A stretch of 64,000 bases of DNA, taken from Effrenium voratum (lineage: Eukaryota; Sar; Dinophyceae; Suessiales; Symbiodiniaceae). Made by a program: the position numbers and the translations under genes. Under the pieces are notes generated by a model. That model was not told the origin of the DNA. It was given only the letters and a program-made list of their open reading frames with translations, and searched no databases. Below are positions 19,487 through 30,214 of this stretch, one piece after another; position 1 is the first letter of the stretch; every line of letters begins with the position of its first letter. The stretch lies in contig CAUJNA010003241.1 of the NCBI GenBank assembly GCA_963377175.1, positions 365,001-429,000 of the forward strand, written 5' to 3'.

Positions 19487-20032
19487 GTGCTGGTGGGCAA
19501 AAGAAAAACGCAAGGTTCTCGGAACTTGATCAGAACCACTTTCGAAGGCTGCCGAAACTATCCGTCGGCGCAAAGCTCAGACTGGCCAAGCCATTTGCGG
19601 GCGTATCAATTTAGATGTGGAGACCTTCGCCGAACAGCGACTTGCTGCATGTGGTCCGTGTCGGATACTTGCCGTTCAACTATTTGAATGGGTTGTGGGA
19701 TAGACAGCCGAATTAAGTCATTCCCCTGATGGTATTGTTGTATCTTGTTGAAAGGAGCATTATAGATATAATTTAAACAATATCTATAATATGTGTTGCA
19801 TGTATATTTATACATGACATATTGTATTGAAAGCACAATTTATGTGAATGACAACCATGAACAACATGCCTACACAAATTGAGATAGATACATTTGGACA
19901 TGTTGAATTCATGATTCGGGCGTGTCACGAGCAGGTGTCAGTTAGTGCAGGAGTTGCAAACCATCACTAGGACGCCAGCCCTGCCCCGGCATTCCAACAG
20001 GGTGCGGCTTTGAGGCTCTCGACTGCGGGCAA
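19487..20032. other. Non-coding interval with AT-rich island
   Basis: Dominated by the AT-rich segment at 19720-19915. A GC-rich patch at 19960-20035 has no clear frame. Confidence 0.4.
19735..19915. other. AT-rich island with two perfect hairpins
   Basis: An 11 bp perfect inverted repeat, ATTATAGATAT (19759-19769) with ATATCTATAAT (19780-19790), has a 10 bp loop. An 8 bp one, CATGTATA with TATACATG (19799-19816), has a 2 bp loop. The local composition is far more AT-rich than the rest of the window. Its origin (organellar insertion, replication-related site or unrelated element) cannot be told by eye. Confidence 0.7.
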
Positions 20033-20094
20033 GCGCTGATCGGGAGAGGTGGCAGAGGATGATTTCTCGCAGTTCGGACCTCGACAAGGAGGCC
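20033..20094 (+). CDS. Possible exon (ADRERWQRMISRSSDLDKE)
   Basis: The frame reads ADRERWQRMISRSSDLDKE with a GC donor after GAG near 20091. The acceptor is uncertain. Low support; no family. Confidence 0.25.
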
Positions 20095-20122
20095 CCCAAC
20101 CAGAGTCTGTGATATAGGTCAA

Positions 20123-20233
20123 CTTGACTGCTATTGGGTTGGATCTTTAGACTTTAACTTTTTGGGAAATCAAGGGGTTTTCCATTAAACCCACAAAAGT
20201 TAAACTTTTGCAGAGGGGTTAACAGCAACCAAG
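20123..20233 (+). mobile_element. Family B introner-like element, copy B1 (subtype with CTTGACTGCTATTGG)
   Basis: Starts CTTGACTGCTATTGGGTTGG and has TTTAGACTTTAACTTTTTGG, CCATTAAACCCACAAAAGTT and an end CAGCAACCAAG. It belongs to the same subtype as B7 and B9. Sense orientation. Confidence 0.75.
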
Positions 20234-21496
20234 TCAAAGGGAAACCACATTGAATACCGAATACAAGTTTGGGGTCCTATTTGGCGAGCCGTACAAATAT
20301 CAGCAAGCCCCAGAAATCCCTCTGGAGACTCTGGCTGGTGGTCGCCCTGTCATTCTTGCCTCCGGACTCATGCCTCCGGGCGCGCTAGGGAGACGTTTGA
20401 ACCTTCGCTAAGGGCAATTGTGGGCATGGAATTTAAAAAGCACGGCATTTACCACTGGAATGAGCAAGCACGCCACCATTTTGGGTCCACGGACGTGTTG
20501 GGCGGGCGGCGATGAATCTTAACAAGCGGACTTTCAGACCAACCCGTCAGGTGAGGCCTCCTGACCCAAAACCCCCCCTGCTCAGTGAGGATTTTTTCCC
20601 GTGACCCCCCAATGGCAAGCTATGGTCCACTTCTGTGTCATGAGAAGCGAGAAGCTAGCCAGCCAATGATTGGAACATGTGGTGGACTGAAATGCCCGAG
20701 CAAGGAGACTATGTTACGCTCCTCTGTGTCCGGGTTAAGCTGGTGCCCTATCAGTGTGGGTGGGTTTGTGGATATTTGTTGTTTGGTGTATGAAAGTATT
20801 GTCAGCTCATGAAAATGACGCCTACGAACAAGGTCCCAGTTTCCAGTCATATATGCATTTACGTACATGTCCGTGAAAGGGTCCCCAATTCGGATTCCTA
20901 CGTATTGCATACACGGCTAGATAAATTACTTTGAGGGGCTCCTGTGGTGAAACTGAGGTTTGAGAGGGGGTAATCTGATTAGTAGGGTCCTGGAAGGTGA
21001 CATTAGGGCCCTTGGTACTCGCACAACAAAGAAGAATGGCGGCGCTTTGGGCGGCTCCAGCTTCCACCATATTTTCCGGTTGTCACATTTCCTGTGACTC
21101 GTAGGTCAATGGACACAGCACTATGGCAAGAAACTTCAGAAGGCAAAATGCCATTGGGAGGGGTCAGTGCGTTTTGACACATGCCAACATTTTAATGGTG
21201 TTTTTGAATGACGCCCTGGGTGCTATGTGTGTTTCGCATTCCCATGCACGAAGATCCATGGCACTTAGATGGCTGTAACATGCCAAATACATAATCTGAT
21301 ACCCCTTGGAGGTCCAGGGCCGTGACTGTTGGATGGGGTCTAATTGCAAGCATGGGCGGCTGGTCCGATTTTTGTTGGTTCAGGTTGCCTTTTTGTTTGT
21401 TTGTTGAAGGGGAAGCCAAAAGGAAGCCAGAATCCATGTTGGGGGTCCTTCAAAAAGAAGAGACACATCACGTTTTGGGCCGCCGGGTTCCTTCAG
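20234..21496. other. Non-coding interval
   Basis: No family member or well-bounded exon recognised. Confidence 0.3.
21409..21472 (+). repeat. Family G repeat fragment
   Basis: GGGGAAGCCAAAAGGAAGCC followed by ATGTTGGGGGTCC and AAAAAGAAGAGACAC; related to 555, 22914 and 36776. Confidence 0.4.
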
Positions 21497-21641
21497 GGGT
21501 GAGGAGTTCCTTGGAACTCTCCCTCGCGTCGTCTCGGGAGTTGGCCGAAAGACTAGTGACTAGTTGCAGTTGGCGCGAGAAAAGATGGCTCGGGTGCATG
21601 GCCCATATCGGCACTTCCGTCAGCACATCCGCGAAGATGAG
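21497..21641 (+). CDS. Unidentified exon (SLELSLASSRELAERLVTS)
   Basis: After CCTTCAG the frame reads RSSLELSLASSRELAERLVT, SCSWREKRWLGCMAHIG and TSVSTSAKM, ending at a GT donor near 21642. An amphipathic helix is likely in the first half. A competing frame (ARVHGPYRHFRQHIRED) is open in the second half. Function unknown. Confidence 0.4.
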
Positions 21642-22774
21642 TTGGGTTTTCGGTGTCCTTCTGTGTGACAAAAAAAAACAAGCAAAAAGAAAGACGACCG
21701 GTAGCCTCAAAAAGGCAGACCCATTTTGTTCTGGATCACCTGACGTACACCAGACCCAGAAACAGCAGCTCTTCTGATCTTGCCCCGGATTCAGTACTTT
21801 GGCGGGTTAATAGGAGTGGCTCCCCTAAAAGTGATCAGGATCCCCTCTAGACTGAGAAACCCCATTAATCATCCCAGGATATATGACCTTAGTCATTCTG
21901 GATGCTCAAAAATGCAGCTCTTTTGAGTCATTTCAAGGTTATCCTGGTTCCTCAAGGACCCTTAAACGAGCGAGCAGAGAGTCACTCTGTTGTTGAAATG
22001 TGGAAAAACCAAGATACCCTCTACCTACTTGTGGTCATGTGGTGGTCACTAGGCTCCATCTGGTGACATTGCAGCCCCGCTTAAGGTTGGAAAGGTCTCT
22101 CTCCAAGAGCCGCATGTCAATCAAAGTCTGGGAGTCTTCTTCACAGCTGAAAGATGGGGGTCTCTGCCAATCATCGGATCGCTCCGGAGCGATCCAGAGC
22201 GATCTGGTCCCGGGCTGATGGGGATACCACTTTGCCAGATTCTGTTTTCTCCCGGAAAATCACGTGGGTGTGGCTCAAAATTCAAGAGCTAGGGCAAACC
22301 GCAGGTTTAGTCTTTGGTTCCATTTACCGTTTGGCTTTTCAAGAGGCTCTTCAGAAACGGGACTGAAACACCTGCGCCTCAACATGTAAATGGGTGGCCC
22401 GTCTTTTTGGGGCGGCTTGCCCTCGGTTGGTTGGTTTTTTGAGGCAAACCAAAAGGACACCCACCATTTTGGGCAGGATACCCCGATTTTGGATAGTAAA
22501 CCAAAGATGCCATGAGCCCTTTCTCACGGCCAAGTGTCACAAGTTGAGCGTCGAAGCCACCTTGGAGATTCTGTTTAGCCCACATGGCTGTGGGTCAAGA
22601 ATAGGTACCCAAAATGGAATCCTTGTAAGAGGAAACAGGGACTAAAAGCTGCGATCCCCTGGTGGTTTCATTTTGACCCACAGCTACATGTTGTGTTTAA
22701 AGTCACCAACGGGGGAGGAACGTCTTCTCGGCTTTTCAAGACGCTTCCCGACCCGTTTCCCGGTGTTCCGCCAG
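21642..22774. other. Probable intron before the kinase-like exon
   Basis: Holds a partial family D element (22270-22345) and an inverted D-like copy (22584-22690). No exon recognised. Confidence 0.35.
22584..22690 (-). mobile_element. Family D-like inverted-end element
   Basis: Starts CATGGCTGTGGGTCAAGAAT and ends TTTTGACCCACAGCTAC. It shares GGTACCCAAAATGGAATCC with 12143-12240 and is in the opposite orientation to the D copies in the starch synthase gene. Confidence 0.6.
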
Positions 22775-22847
22775 GCCCTCTGCCATTGCCCGTGACTTGG
22801 TGAGGCAATTGCTGCAGCCCAACAGGCGCATCGAAATCCGCTTCTCG
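22775..22847 (+). CDS. Exon resembling the C-terminal end of a protein kinase domain
   Basis: The frame reads PSAIARDLVRQLLQPNRRIE and then IRFS. It matches the pattern of kinase subdomain XI (A-[KR]-D-L-[IV]-R-x-L-L-x-x-[DN]-P-x-x-R-x), including the conserved Arg (R in PNRRI), although the usual Pro after Asn/Asp is absent. It is bounded by CGCCAG (exon starts with G) and a consensus GTGAGC donor (22848). No other kinase subdomain (GxGxxG, HRD, DFG) was found in the window, so this rests on one exon. With the EF-hand exons 21 kb upstream, a calcium-dependent kinase is conceivable but unproven. Confidence 0.45.
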
Positions 22848-22913
22848 GTGAGCCGACGCGATCTCCGTCCGTAGTTCTCTCCGGGTCCTGTTGTTTTTGT
22901 TGTTTGTTTGTAG

Positions 22914-22975
22914 TTTGGAAGGGAAACCAAGAGTAAACACCATCATTTTGGGGAGTCCCCAAAAAAGACACGCCT
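22914..22975 (+). repeat. Family G repeat fragment
   Basis: GGAAGGGAAACCAAGAGTAAAC, CATTTTGGGGAGTCCCC, AAAAAAGACACGCC; closest to 36776-36838. Confidence 0.45.
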
Positions 22976-23875
22976 TGTTCGGATAGGAGTGTTTTAGAAA
23001 CCAAATGGAAGCCAAGCACCGGAAGGAATTGGTCCTTAGTTTTGATTGAACCCCCCCGAATCCAGCCACTTTTAGGAGGATATGTCCAGTTTTTGCCATT
23101 TGCCCAGATGCCTGTAGTTTTGTGCTGCACACCCGAATGAGGGATCTTGACATCACGGACAGATATGAAGATTAGCTTTGACGAACACCCAGGGAATCTT
23201 TTTGAGGCTGTCACTGAATGGACTTAGCTTGAATCAGGAGTGGTCACCATCGAGTTTCTTTTCTGGAGGGGGTTCGATCAACACAAAAACCAATTTCACT
23301 TGCACGTAAAACTGCTAACTCACCGTTTAACTATCACAGCCAGCGGTAACCGCGAAAAGAAACCGGAAACGCCGAAATCGCGGTTACCAGGTGCACTTGT
23401 TTTCGTGGTTACCCGCGGGCCGCGTTTAACTATTGGATGCCCGGGTAAAAACGAGCAACACAAAGCAATGGCATCCTCTCATTTTCCACTGGTTGCCGTG
23501 GGCTGCGGAACAGCTGAAGGCTCTGTTTCGAAGTTAAGGATTAATGGCCCTGCAAAGGACTGTCTCTTACAGCGCTAAGTAGCCTGTCATTCTTCAAATT
23601 TTCCCAAAGGAAGCCAAAAAAGGGACAGGCAAGGCTTCTCCCTTTTTTAGCACTATGCTACAAGGTTTCGGTGTGAGTGTGATTTTTGGGCGTGATTCCT
23701 TTCCAACTCTTTTAAACCACTGTAATTATGTATGGGGGAAAAGAAACGCGACTGGCAACAATGAGACCTCACCCATATGTCTTGTCCTCGAGTCCTCCGT
23801 TCATAATCTTTTGTGATTTAGTAGACACCATTCTCGGGCTGTCATCGCTATGTTGGGTTTCATCGCAAATGAGCC

Positions 23876-24733
23876 TTGGCGTTCGTCAGCATTGCCCAAC
23901 ATGCGAGAAGCCGTCAAGTCGGTCAATGTTCACGAGACTGGCAGTGGGTGTACTACTGGAGAGGCCCCCAGGGAAATCAAACACGGGTTGCTTGCATTTG
24001 GGACAGCATTTCAAGCAAACCAAGCCGTTCAGGGGATGAACAGGGAAAAAGGTGTGCCTTACTCCCGCCACTATATCCAGTTGGTTCCCTTTGGAAGTGG
24101 CTGGACACGGAGCTACCCATGGCTTGCCAATGGGTCATGTTTGTTCACATGGTGCCTAGCCTAAGCTTGGGGAAGCTACTGTGGAGGGACAGAGGAGCGG
24201 TGATAGGTGGTTTATCGCAGATGCGAAGCATCCGTCCCAACTGGCGCGAAACGGATTTGCTCAAGCAAGGTATGTCAGAAGAAATGAATTGTTGGAGTGT
24301 TCTTAACACTGGAAGCACTGCACTGGTGGAAAGGACTGTCAAGGGTCGAGTGGCTCGGTCGGTGCACCTCCATCAAAAGTGGTGTAAAGTTCTCTTTCTA
24401 CGTACATCGCAATCATGGGGTACTCAAATACCTCTCTCAGTTCAGGGTTCGAGATATCAAGAATTGCATGATGACTTCTGGTATATAAGCACGCAGAAAG
24501 CCGTCCTACAGGTTCGACATACTGTTGTTCACTATTTGAACCTTCATCATTCACCTGCACTGATTACCAAGAAAGCACCCGGAGAATGGCAAGCGCCAGC
24601 TACTGACTGGAGTTCAAGCATCCCCTCACCGGAAAACCTCCGCTTTGGCCCAAATGTGCAAGAATTTAAAGGGGCCCTGACATCATTTGGGGATTTGTGT
24701 CCAGCAACCACGCTTCAAGGGGCTCCCTGTTAA
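23876..24733 (+). CDS. Unassigned long open frame
   Basis: A 285-codon frame from ATG to TAA, the longest non-repetitive frame in the window. Codon use is not GC3-biased like the exons, and no catalytic motif is visible (it contains strings such as LLKQGMSEEMNCWSV and ITKKAPGEWQAPATDWS). It could be a degraded mobile-element gene or chance. Confidence 0.2.
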   Translation: MAFVSIAQHARSRQVGQCSRDWQWVYYWRGPQGNQTRVACIWDSISSKPSRSGDEQGKRCALLPPLYPVGSLWKWLDTELPMACQWVMFVHMVPSLSLGKLLWRDRGAVIGGLSQMRSIRPNWRETDLLKQGMSEEMNCWSVLNTGSTALVERTVKGRVARSVHLHQKWCKVLFLRTSQSWGTQIPLSVQGSRYQELHDDFWYISTQKAVLQVRHTVVHYLNLHHSPALITKKAPGEWQAPATDWSSSIPSPENLRFGPNVQEFKGALTSFGDLCPATTLQGAPC

Positions 24734-24978
24734 CTTGTTGGTTCCCAGCCGTCCAATTTGGTTTTCAGGTTTTAGTTGGTTTAGTAGGAGTTTCTCCATT
24801 TATTCCCACTTGTTGTACCAAAAAGACCGTTTAGCAGAGGATCGGAAAACGATCAGCCCAGTCAAAGTTCCTAGCCGCAAACAAATGAACAGTTCTGTCA
24901 TGTTTCTAACGGTTTGGATGTGCCGAATCTGTGGATCGACCCCTGTATATTACAAGAGTACGAAAACAGGACCAAGAG

Positions 24979-25165
24979 GTAAGAGGGGGAAGAAAAGACA
25001 TTGGTAAGAGGGGAAAGAAAACACATTGGTAAGAGGGGGAATAAAAATACATTGGTAAGAGGGGAATTGGTAAGAGGGGGAAGAAACAAACGCTTTGGTG
25101 AAATCAAAACAAAGGACCAAGAGGGGGAAGAAAAACACATTGGTGAAATCAAAAGACCAAGAGGT
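24979..25165. repeat. Degenerate tandem repeat, unit about 25-28 bp
   Basis: Units of the form ACATTGGTAAGAGGGGGAAG recur about six times, with variants where TGGTGAAATCAAAA replaces the centre. Confidence 0.85.
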
Positions 25166-25316
25166 TGAAGAAAGAAGCACAACTCGGTGAATTTCGGCAA
25201 ATTGTGCAAATCCAAACTTCACCGGGTGAAATCCAGGAACCCACAAAAGCCAGCTGGAAATCCACGAATTTACCCAAACCCAAGCCCGTTTTTCTCGGAA
25301 CCCAAACCTTTCCCAG

Positions 25317-25390
25317 CGCCGAGCTCGTGACCGGCACGAGACTTGCCAGGCTCCAGCGCTTGGAAGCGAAGGCGGCGCTGAAGCCGCCCG
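25317..25390 (+). CDS. Unidentified Ala/Leu-rich exon (ELVTGTRLARLQRLEAK)
   Basis: After TTTCCCAG the frame reads AELVTGTRLARLQRLEAKAA and LKPP, followed by a GC donor; the same frame stays open as GFGAGCGSANGG to about 25438. Strong third-position GC and helix-like sequence. D2 begins just downstream. Function unknown. Confidence 0.45.
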
Positions 25391-25445
25391 GCTTCGGCGC
25401 GGGGTGCGGTTCGGCCAACGGCGGCGTTGGGTTTCGGGTCCATTT

Positions 25446-25554
25446 GGCTGTGGCTCAAAATTAAACAGGAGGGGCAGACCGCAGGCTTTGGTCCATGTTT
25501 CCACTTACTAACCAGGGCAACCCATTTTGGGTACCGGTTTTTTGAGCCACAGCC
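25446..25554 (+). mobile_element. Family D inverted-end element, copy D2
   Basis: From GGCTGTGGCTCAAAATTAAA to GGTTTTTTGAGCCACAGCC. Internal strings AGGAGGGGCAGACCGCAGG and TTTGGTCCATGTTTCCACTT. Perfectly matched ends about 14 bp long. Confidence 0.85.
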
Positions 25555-25558
25555 ATTT

Positions 25559-25668
25559 GGCTGTGGCTCAAAGACATGGAGACCAAAATGGCCACCAAAC
25601 GGCAATTGGAAGACCAAAGACCGGTCGACTTGCGGTTTGCCCTAGCGCTTAAATTTTGAGCCACACCC
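25559..25668 (-). mobile_element. Family D element, copy D3, inverted next to D2
   Basis: From GGCTGTGGCTCAAAGACATG to AAATTTTGAGCCACACCC, internally the reverse complement of the D pattern (TTGGAAGACCAAAGACC, TGCGGTTTGCCCT). It lies 4 bp after D2, giving a head-to-head pair. Confidence 0.75.
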
Positions 25669-25831
25669 ATTTTGGTCTGAAAATAGGAAGCGGACACTTT
25701 TTGGGGTGGATTTTCACGGTGAAAAAAGGAAGGGACCTGGAGGAGTGGGTTTTCAAGTTTGACACAACTTGGGGCCAGGAAGGTTGATCCAGTCCCCATT
25801 GGCTGAAAAAACCTGGGCCTTCATTCGTATA

Positions 25832-25949
25832 AGCTTTGGCGCATTTTGCCAAGGGATGTTAGGACTGAACAACTTTTTGATCCAGCTATTGGGTTTTCCC
25901 ATGAAGACCACTAAAAGTTAAACTTGCAGGGGAGCAGAAAGCAACCGAG
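25832..25949 (+). mobile_element. Family B introner-like element, copy B2
   Basis: GCTTTGGCGCATTTTGCC at the start, GGGTTTTCCCATGAAGACCA inside, and AAAGTTAAACTTGCAGGGGA followed by GCAGAAAGCAACCGAG at the end. Sense orientation. Confidence 0.75.
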
Positions 25950-26101
25950 GTTACATGAATTTGTGTCCCTTGGGTGTTTCGTAGCAAACATTTGCGAATC
26001 GGGCTTTTTTGGGGGAACCGACGCAAGTTCGGATTCGATTTTGGGCTATTGCGGCTGCTTCTCTTTTCTTATAGAGTTTGTTGCGCGAAAACATGTGGAA
26101 C

Positions 26102-26190
26102 ATACCCGCAAAACGGGCGCAAAAACCCGCAAACCGGGCGCAAATACCCAGACATCGGGCGCAAATAACCGCAAAACGAGCGCAAATCCA
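26102..26190. repeat. 21 bp tandem repeat, about four units
   Basis: Units of the form CCGCAAACCGGGCGCAAATA repeat with a few changes. The length is a multiple of three, so one frame reads a seven-residue repeat, but there is no sign that it is translated. Confidence 0.8.
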
Positions 26191-26548
26191 AATCATGCAA
26201 CAATTGGTATTTTGCAAGAAGCTCGTGTTCATGAAACGAGCGTTTTTTGGGAAACGAGCACTTTTTGGATCATTGGGCAAATATAGTTGGCCCTATCACT
26301 TTTTGTTTTCCGTGACACAAATTGATTTAACAATGGAAGGTCCAGGAATATGGTTGAATTTCCCTTCTTGGTTTTGTATTTTTTCCAGGGGGCTTAAGTA
26401 AATGAAAAGTCAATTTCGGTTTGGTTTGGTTTCTTTGGTTTGGCTGCAGAAGGTGCGTGGTGCTGTGAGAGATATAGGTGTTTCTCTGGTTCGAAGGGGT
26501 GCCGAGATGGATTTCGGGGGTGTCGTCCAACTTTGGTTGGCGTTGGAT

Positions 26549-26622
26549 GGGTTGGATTGGGTTGGGTTGGGTTGGGTTGGGTTGGGTTGGGTTGGGTTGG
26601 GTTGGGTTGGGTTGGTTGGTGG
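26549..26622. repeat. (GGGTT)n microsatellite
   Basis: About 13 uninterrupted GGGTT pentamers; the long frame of Gly/Leu/Val/Trp across it is a by-product. Confidence 0.95.
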
Positions 26623-26842
26623 TTGCTCCTAAAGCACTTAAAGCAACAGGTTGTGGCTGCCGTGTTGGCTTTCCCTGTTTGGGCAGTCTGAAAAAAACAT
26701 CACAGGAACAATCTACCAGAGGCGTCCGCAGTTTGTGGACACGCCCACACAAAATAGGTATGTGTCTCAAAGTGGTTGCTCAGCAACTTCACGGTGACAC
26801 ACCCATATTTCCTGGTCTGGCCGCACATTGATGAGTTTTTTT

Positions 26843-27249
<407 letters not shown>

Positions 27250-27379
27250 CCCGTGTGTGGTGGCTTCAAGGGCACAAACACAAGAGGCTCAGAGGGGAAC
27301 CTGTTTCAAATTGGAAGTTTCGAAAGGGAACAGCAGGGAAACAAATGAGAAACGCACCAATTTGGGCGATTCCTATGAG

Positions 27380-27465
27380 AAGCCATGCCAAAGCCTTGAC
27401 CAAGGCACTCCTGGCTGACTTCGCCCCCCACAAGCGATACCTCGCCGTCCAAGCGAGCCGGGGAG
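27380..27465 (+). CDS. Unidentified exon (AKALTKALLADFAPHKRYLA)
   Basis: The frame reads SHAKALTKALLADFAPHKR, then YLAVQASRG, between TATGAG and a GC donor (27466). Third positions are mostly G/C, and the peptide looks like a compact helix-turn-helix-like segment. No family recognised. Confidence 0.45.
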
Positions 27466-29503
27466 GCGAAAGCGGGTGGGCTTTGGTGCGTCGGTGCTCT
27501 TCATTGGAGCTGCACCACCAACAACTTTTTATGCGGGGCTCAAAATAGGAATCGGACCCTTATTCGGGTGGGTTTCAATCGGGAGTAAAAGCAATCCACC
27601 GATTTGGAGGAATTGGTCCCCATTATTGAGAAGCAGCCATATTGTTGGGGTAGGCTAAACACGAAATAATTAGAACATATTACTTTTGGAGTCCAGATGT
27701 CGGTCGAGCGCTCCTTGCCTTGAGGTACCCTTTCCGAAAAAAGGAGCAACTCCATTTGGGGGGTTACCCTCTTTGCAACCATGGAAGCTGAGGGTTTTGG
27801 AAGACAGTATTCTTCAAAAGGCCTGTCCACTCGTAGATACGAAACACATCATGTTGGTTGCTTGCAGATAGGTGTACCCGTTCATTTGGGACCGTGATCC
27901 CTTCGAATGCACAATGGCGGCCCTGAGCACTGTGAAGATGCATTCTGCTTGGCAGCGGCAAACAGTTGTGCCATTCTTGCCCTTTCTTTCTTGGTTGTGT
28001 GTTGTTTTTGCTTTGTACTTTGTTTGTATTTTCTGGGATGTTTAGTGGGTTTTCTTGCTGCCTTTCTTCGTCTGGAGGTCGGAGTTTCAGAATCGTCCCC
28101 CTTGCCCCTAGGCCAGCCCAAGCGACCACCCAGCCAAGACATAACTCTTGCTCGCAGTTGGAGCTGCTTCGATGAGCGCTCGGCAAACTCGAACGACCAT
28201 GCGCCATGCGGAGACTTCTGTACCAGAGGCTCGCCCCTTCGATGGGGGCTCCACGTGTACTTTAGCGGTACAGGTTTGGTGACCAGTTCAATGCAACTGG
28301 TAGCATTCAGTGACTTGGGTTGCGGATAACTTTGCTATGCAACATCTCACCCTGCTAGATGAATGTATGTTGTGGCGCTTGGAGTCGCAGTGCACACATT
28401 GGTCCTTGTGCGTCAAGATGTTTGTCATAGTCCTTTTCGGGAGATCCAGATCCGTGCTTTGGACCCCAGTGGGGCAAGTTTGGGGTCTTCGCGGGGAGTG
28501 CATTTCCCGCCAACAGGAAAGCCAGAGCCATCCATGGGTCAGTACTTTTGGATACCGTTGACTTTGTGTAAAGTTTTTCTTGCCCAGAGTGACACTTCCA
28601 ACATGGCGCCTGGAGGGCTACACAGAAAAAACAAAGTTTTCCTCACAAGGGGATCCCAGCACAGGGAGGGGGGGGGAACCCTCCAGGACGCGCCCCTGCT
28701 GCAATGGGCAGACTTCGAGGCGGGCAGCGACTCAAAGAATCCAAACAGAATCTGAATCCCCGGGTGATTTTTTAAGACAAGTCGTGAGTGACGAAGTGCA
28801 GAGGTATAAGCTGTGGTGCATTTTGCTTGGATGTTCGGACTTTAACTTTTCGCCAACTAGTGGAATTTCCATTAAACCACTGAAAGTTAAACTTTTAGCA
28901 GGGGAGCAGAAAGCAACCAAGTTTATCTGGGGTGTTTCGCAAGAACTTACACCGGCCAAGAGCTCTTGCAAGGGCGCGTTTCATGACATGCACCACCTCA
29001 ATGTGTTGTTTTTATGGTTGGACCCAAATAAGAGCATTGCTGTTTGGCTGCCGTACAAAGGGGATTTTTGGACATGGTTGAAAAAGGCAGTCAGCTGTTG
29101 GGACCCGGGTGCTGGTTTGGAGCTTTGTTCCCAAACAAGTTGAACATTCAAAGTCAACAACCGCAACTGAGGGCAACCAAGGAATATGGCTTTCGATCAA
29201 CGTATTGATGACCCCCCAAAATTCGATATCCCAGCGTCGATCTTCAGCACAAGCCTGGCAATTTGCAAAGGCCCAATGAAACGTGAGCAAACCTGAACCC
29301 GGCAACTGCATTAAAGGAATTGCGGTGTCTCTGCCGAGCGAGCGACCTGTACAGTGTCGACATGTTAACACTTAGACGTGTCACCAGTAGCTAAAGCTGC
29401 ATACAACTTTTAAACACTCAAAACCTTGACGATGGATGTCAATCATACCGCGCCTTGACACAAAACTGGGCTAATCCAGCGAAACCAGCCCTAGCAACTC
29501 CAG
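27466..29503. other. Long non-coding interval with B3
   Basis: Contains family B copy B3 and a GC-rich patch at 28090-28220 with ambiguous frame. No exon is called. Confidence 0.35.
28811..28921 (+). mobile_element. Family B introner-like element, copy B3
   Basis: CTGTGGTGCATTTTGCTTGG, GACTTTAACTTTTCGCCAAC, TTTCCATTAAACCACTGAAA, then GTTAAACTTTTAGCAGGGGA and GCAACCAAG. A close match to B5. Confidence 0.8.
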
Positions 29504-29554
29504 GCGCTCGCCGAACTCGGCTTCCGCATCCAGTCCTGCAAGCAAAAGCGATGG
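29504..29554 (+). CDS. Unidentified short exon (ALAELGFRIQSCKQKRW)
   Basis: Seventeen codons in phase 0-0 between ACTCCAG and a GTTTGTC donor, with first base G. The peptide is ALAELGFRIQSCKQKRW. Function unknown. Confidence 0.4.
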
Positions 29555-30124
29555 GTTTGTCTCGAAATAGGATTCGGACCCTAAACAACTTAGGCTTTTC
29601 CTTTTGTGTTTTCTGGAAACCCATGCCGAGAAAGGTACCCCGTAACAGAGACGCACAGGGACACACCCACACCAGCACGCGGGTCCCAGCAACGAATTGC
29701 TTTCTCAACCATGTCGAAATGTACCCGCGCTATGGCCCCAAAAGTGCACACTTGTCCTAGCCAGACAACTGAAAGCAGGGGTCTCCGTCTATATCGTTCT
29801 GCATGAGGCTTGCGGAGCATGAGATATGGACCAGAAGCTAAAAGTCAGTTTAGTTGGGAAAAAGCTGAGGTTGGGTTGGTAAAACAATAGGATGACCGAC
29901 CCATGGCTGTTCGGATTGACCAACCCAACAAACGAAGAAGCAAACCAACGAAGAAACCAACCAACCAACCAACCAACCAACCAACCAACCAACCAACCAA
30001 CCAACCAACAAACAAACAAACAAAGAAACACAGCAAACAAAGAAACACAGCAAACACAGCAAACAAAGAAAGAAACAAACAAACAAATACACCAGCGCAC
30101 GGGTACATCTGATCCGGCTGCCAG
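29555..30124. other. Probable intron with (AACC)n
   Basis: Holds the AACC/AAAC microsatellite (29953-30085). No exon recognised. Confidence 0.35.
29953..30085. repeat. (AACC)n then (AAAC)n microsatellite
   Basis: About 14 AACC units followed by AAAC and CAAAGAAACACAG repeats. The complementary strand reads GGTT, the same unit as the satellite at 13013. Confidence 0.95.
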
Positions 30125-30214
30125 GAAGGCTTGGCTGGAGTCCACCGGGAATTCCAAAGAGCTGCAGAGGACCGCTTCGTCGACTCGCGGGGCGGCCGCG
30201 GGGCGGGTAGAAAG
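30125..30214 (+). CDS. Exon-like island, frame uncertain
   Basis: After CTGCCAG, one frame reads KAWLESTGNSKELQRTASST and another GLAGVHREFQRAAEDRFVD. Both are open and GC-rich. Probably an exon but the frame cannot be settled. Confidence 0.35.

Larger units (their letters stand above)
22848..25316. other. Long interval without a supported gene
   Basis: Contains a family G fragment (22914-22975), an unassigned 285-codon frame (23876-24733) and a degenerate tandem array (24979-25165). Confidence 0.35.
25669..26539. other. Non-coding interval with B2 and a 21 bp array
   Basis: Contains family B copy B2 and the 21 bp tandem array at 26102-26190; no exon recognised. Confidence 0.35.
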
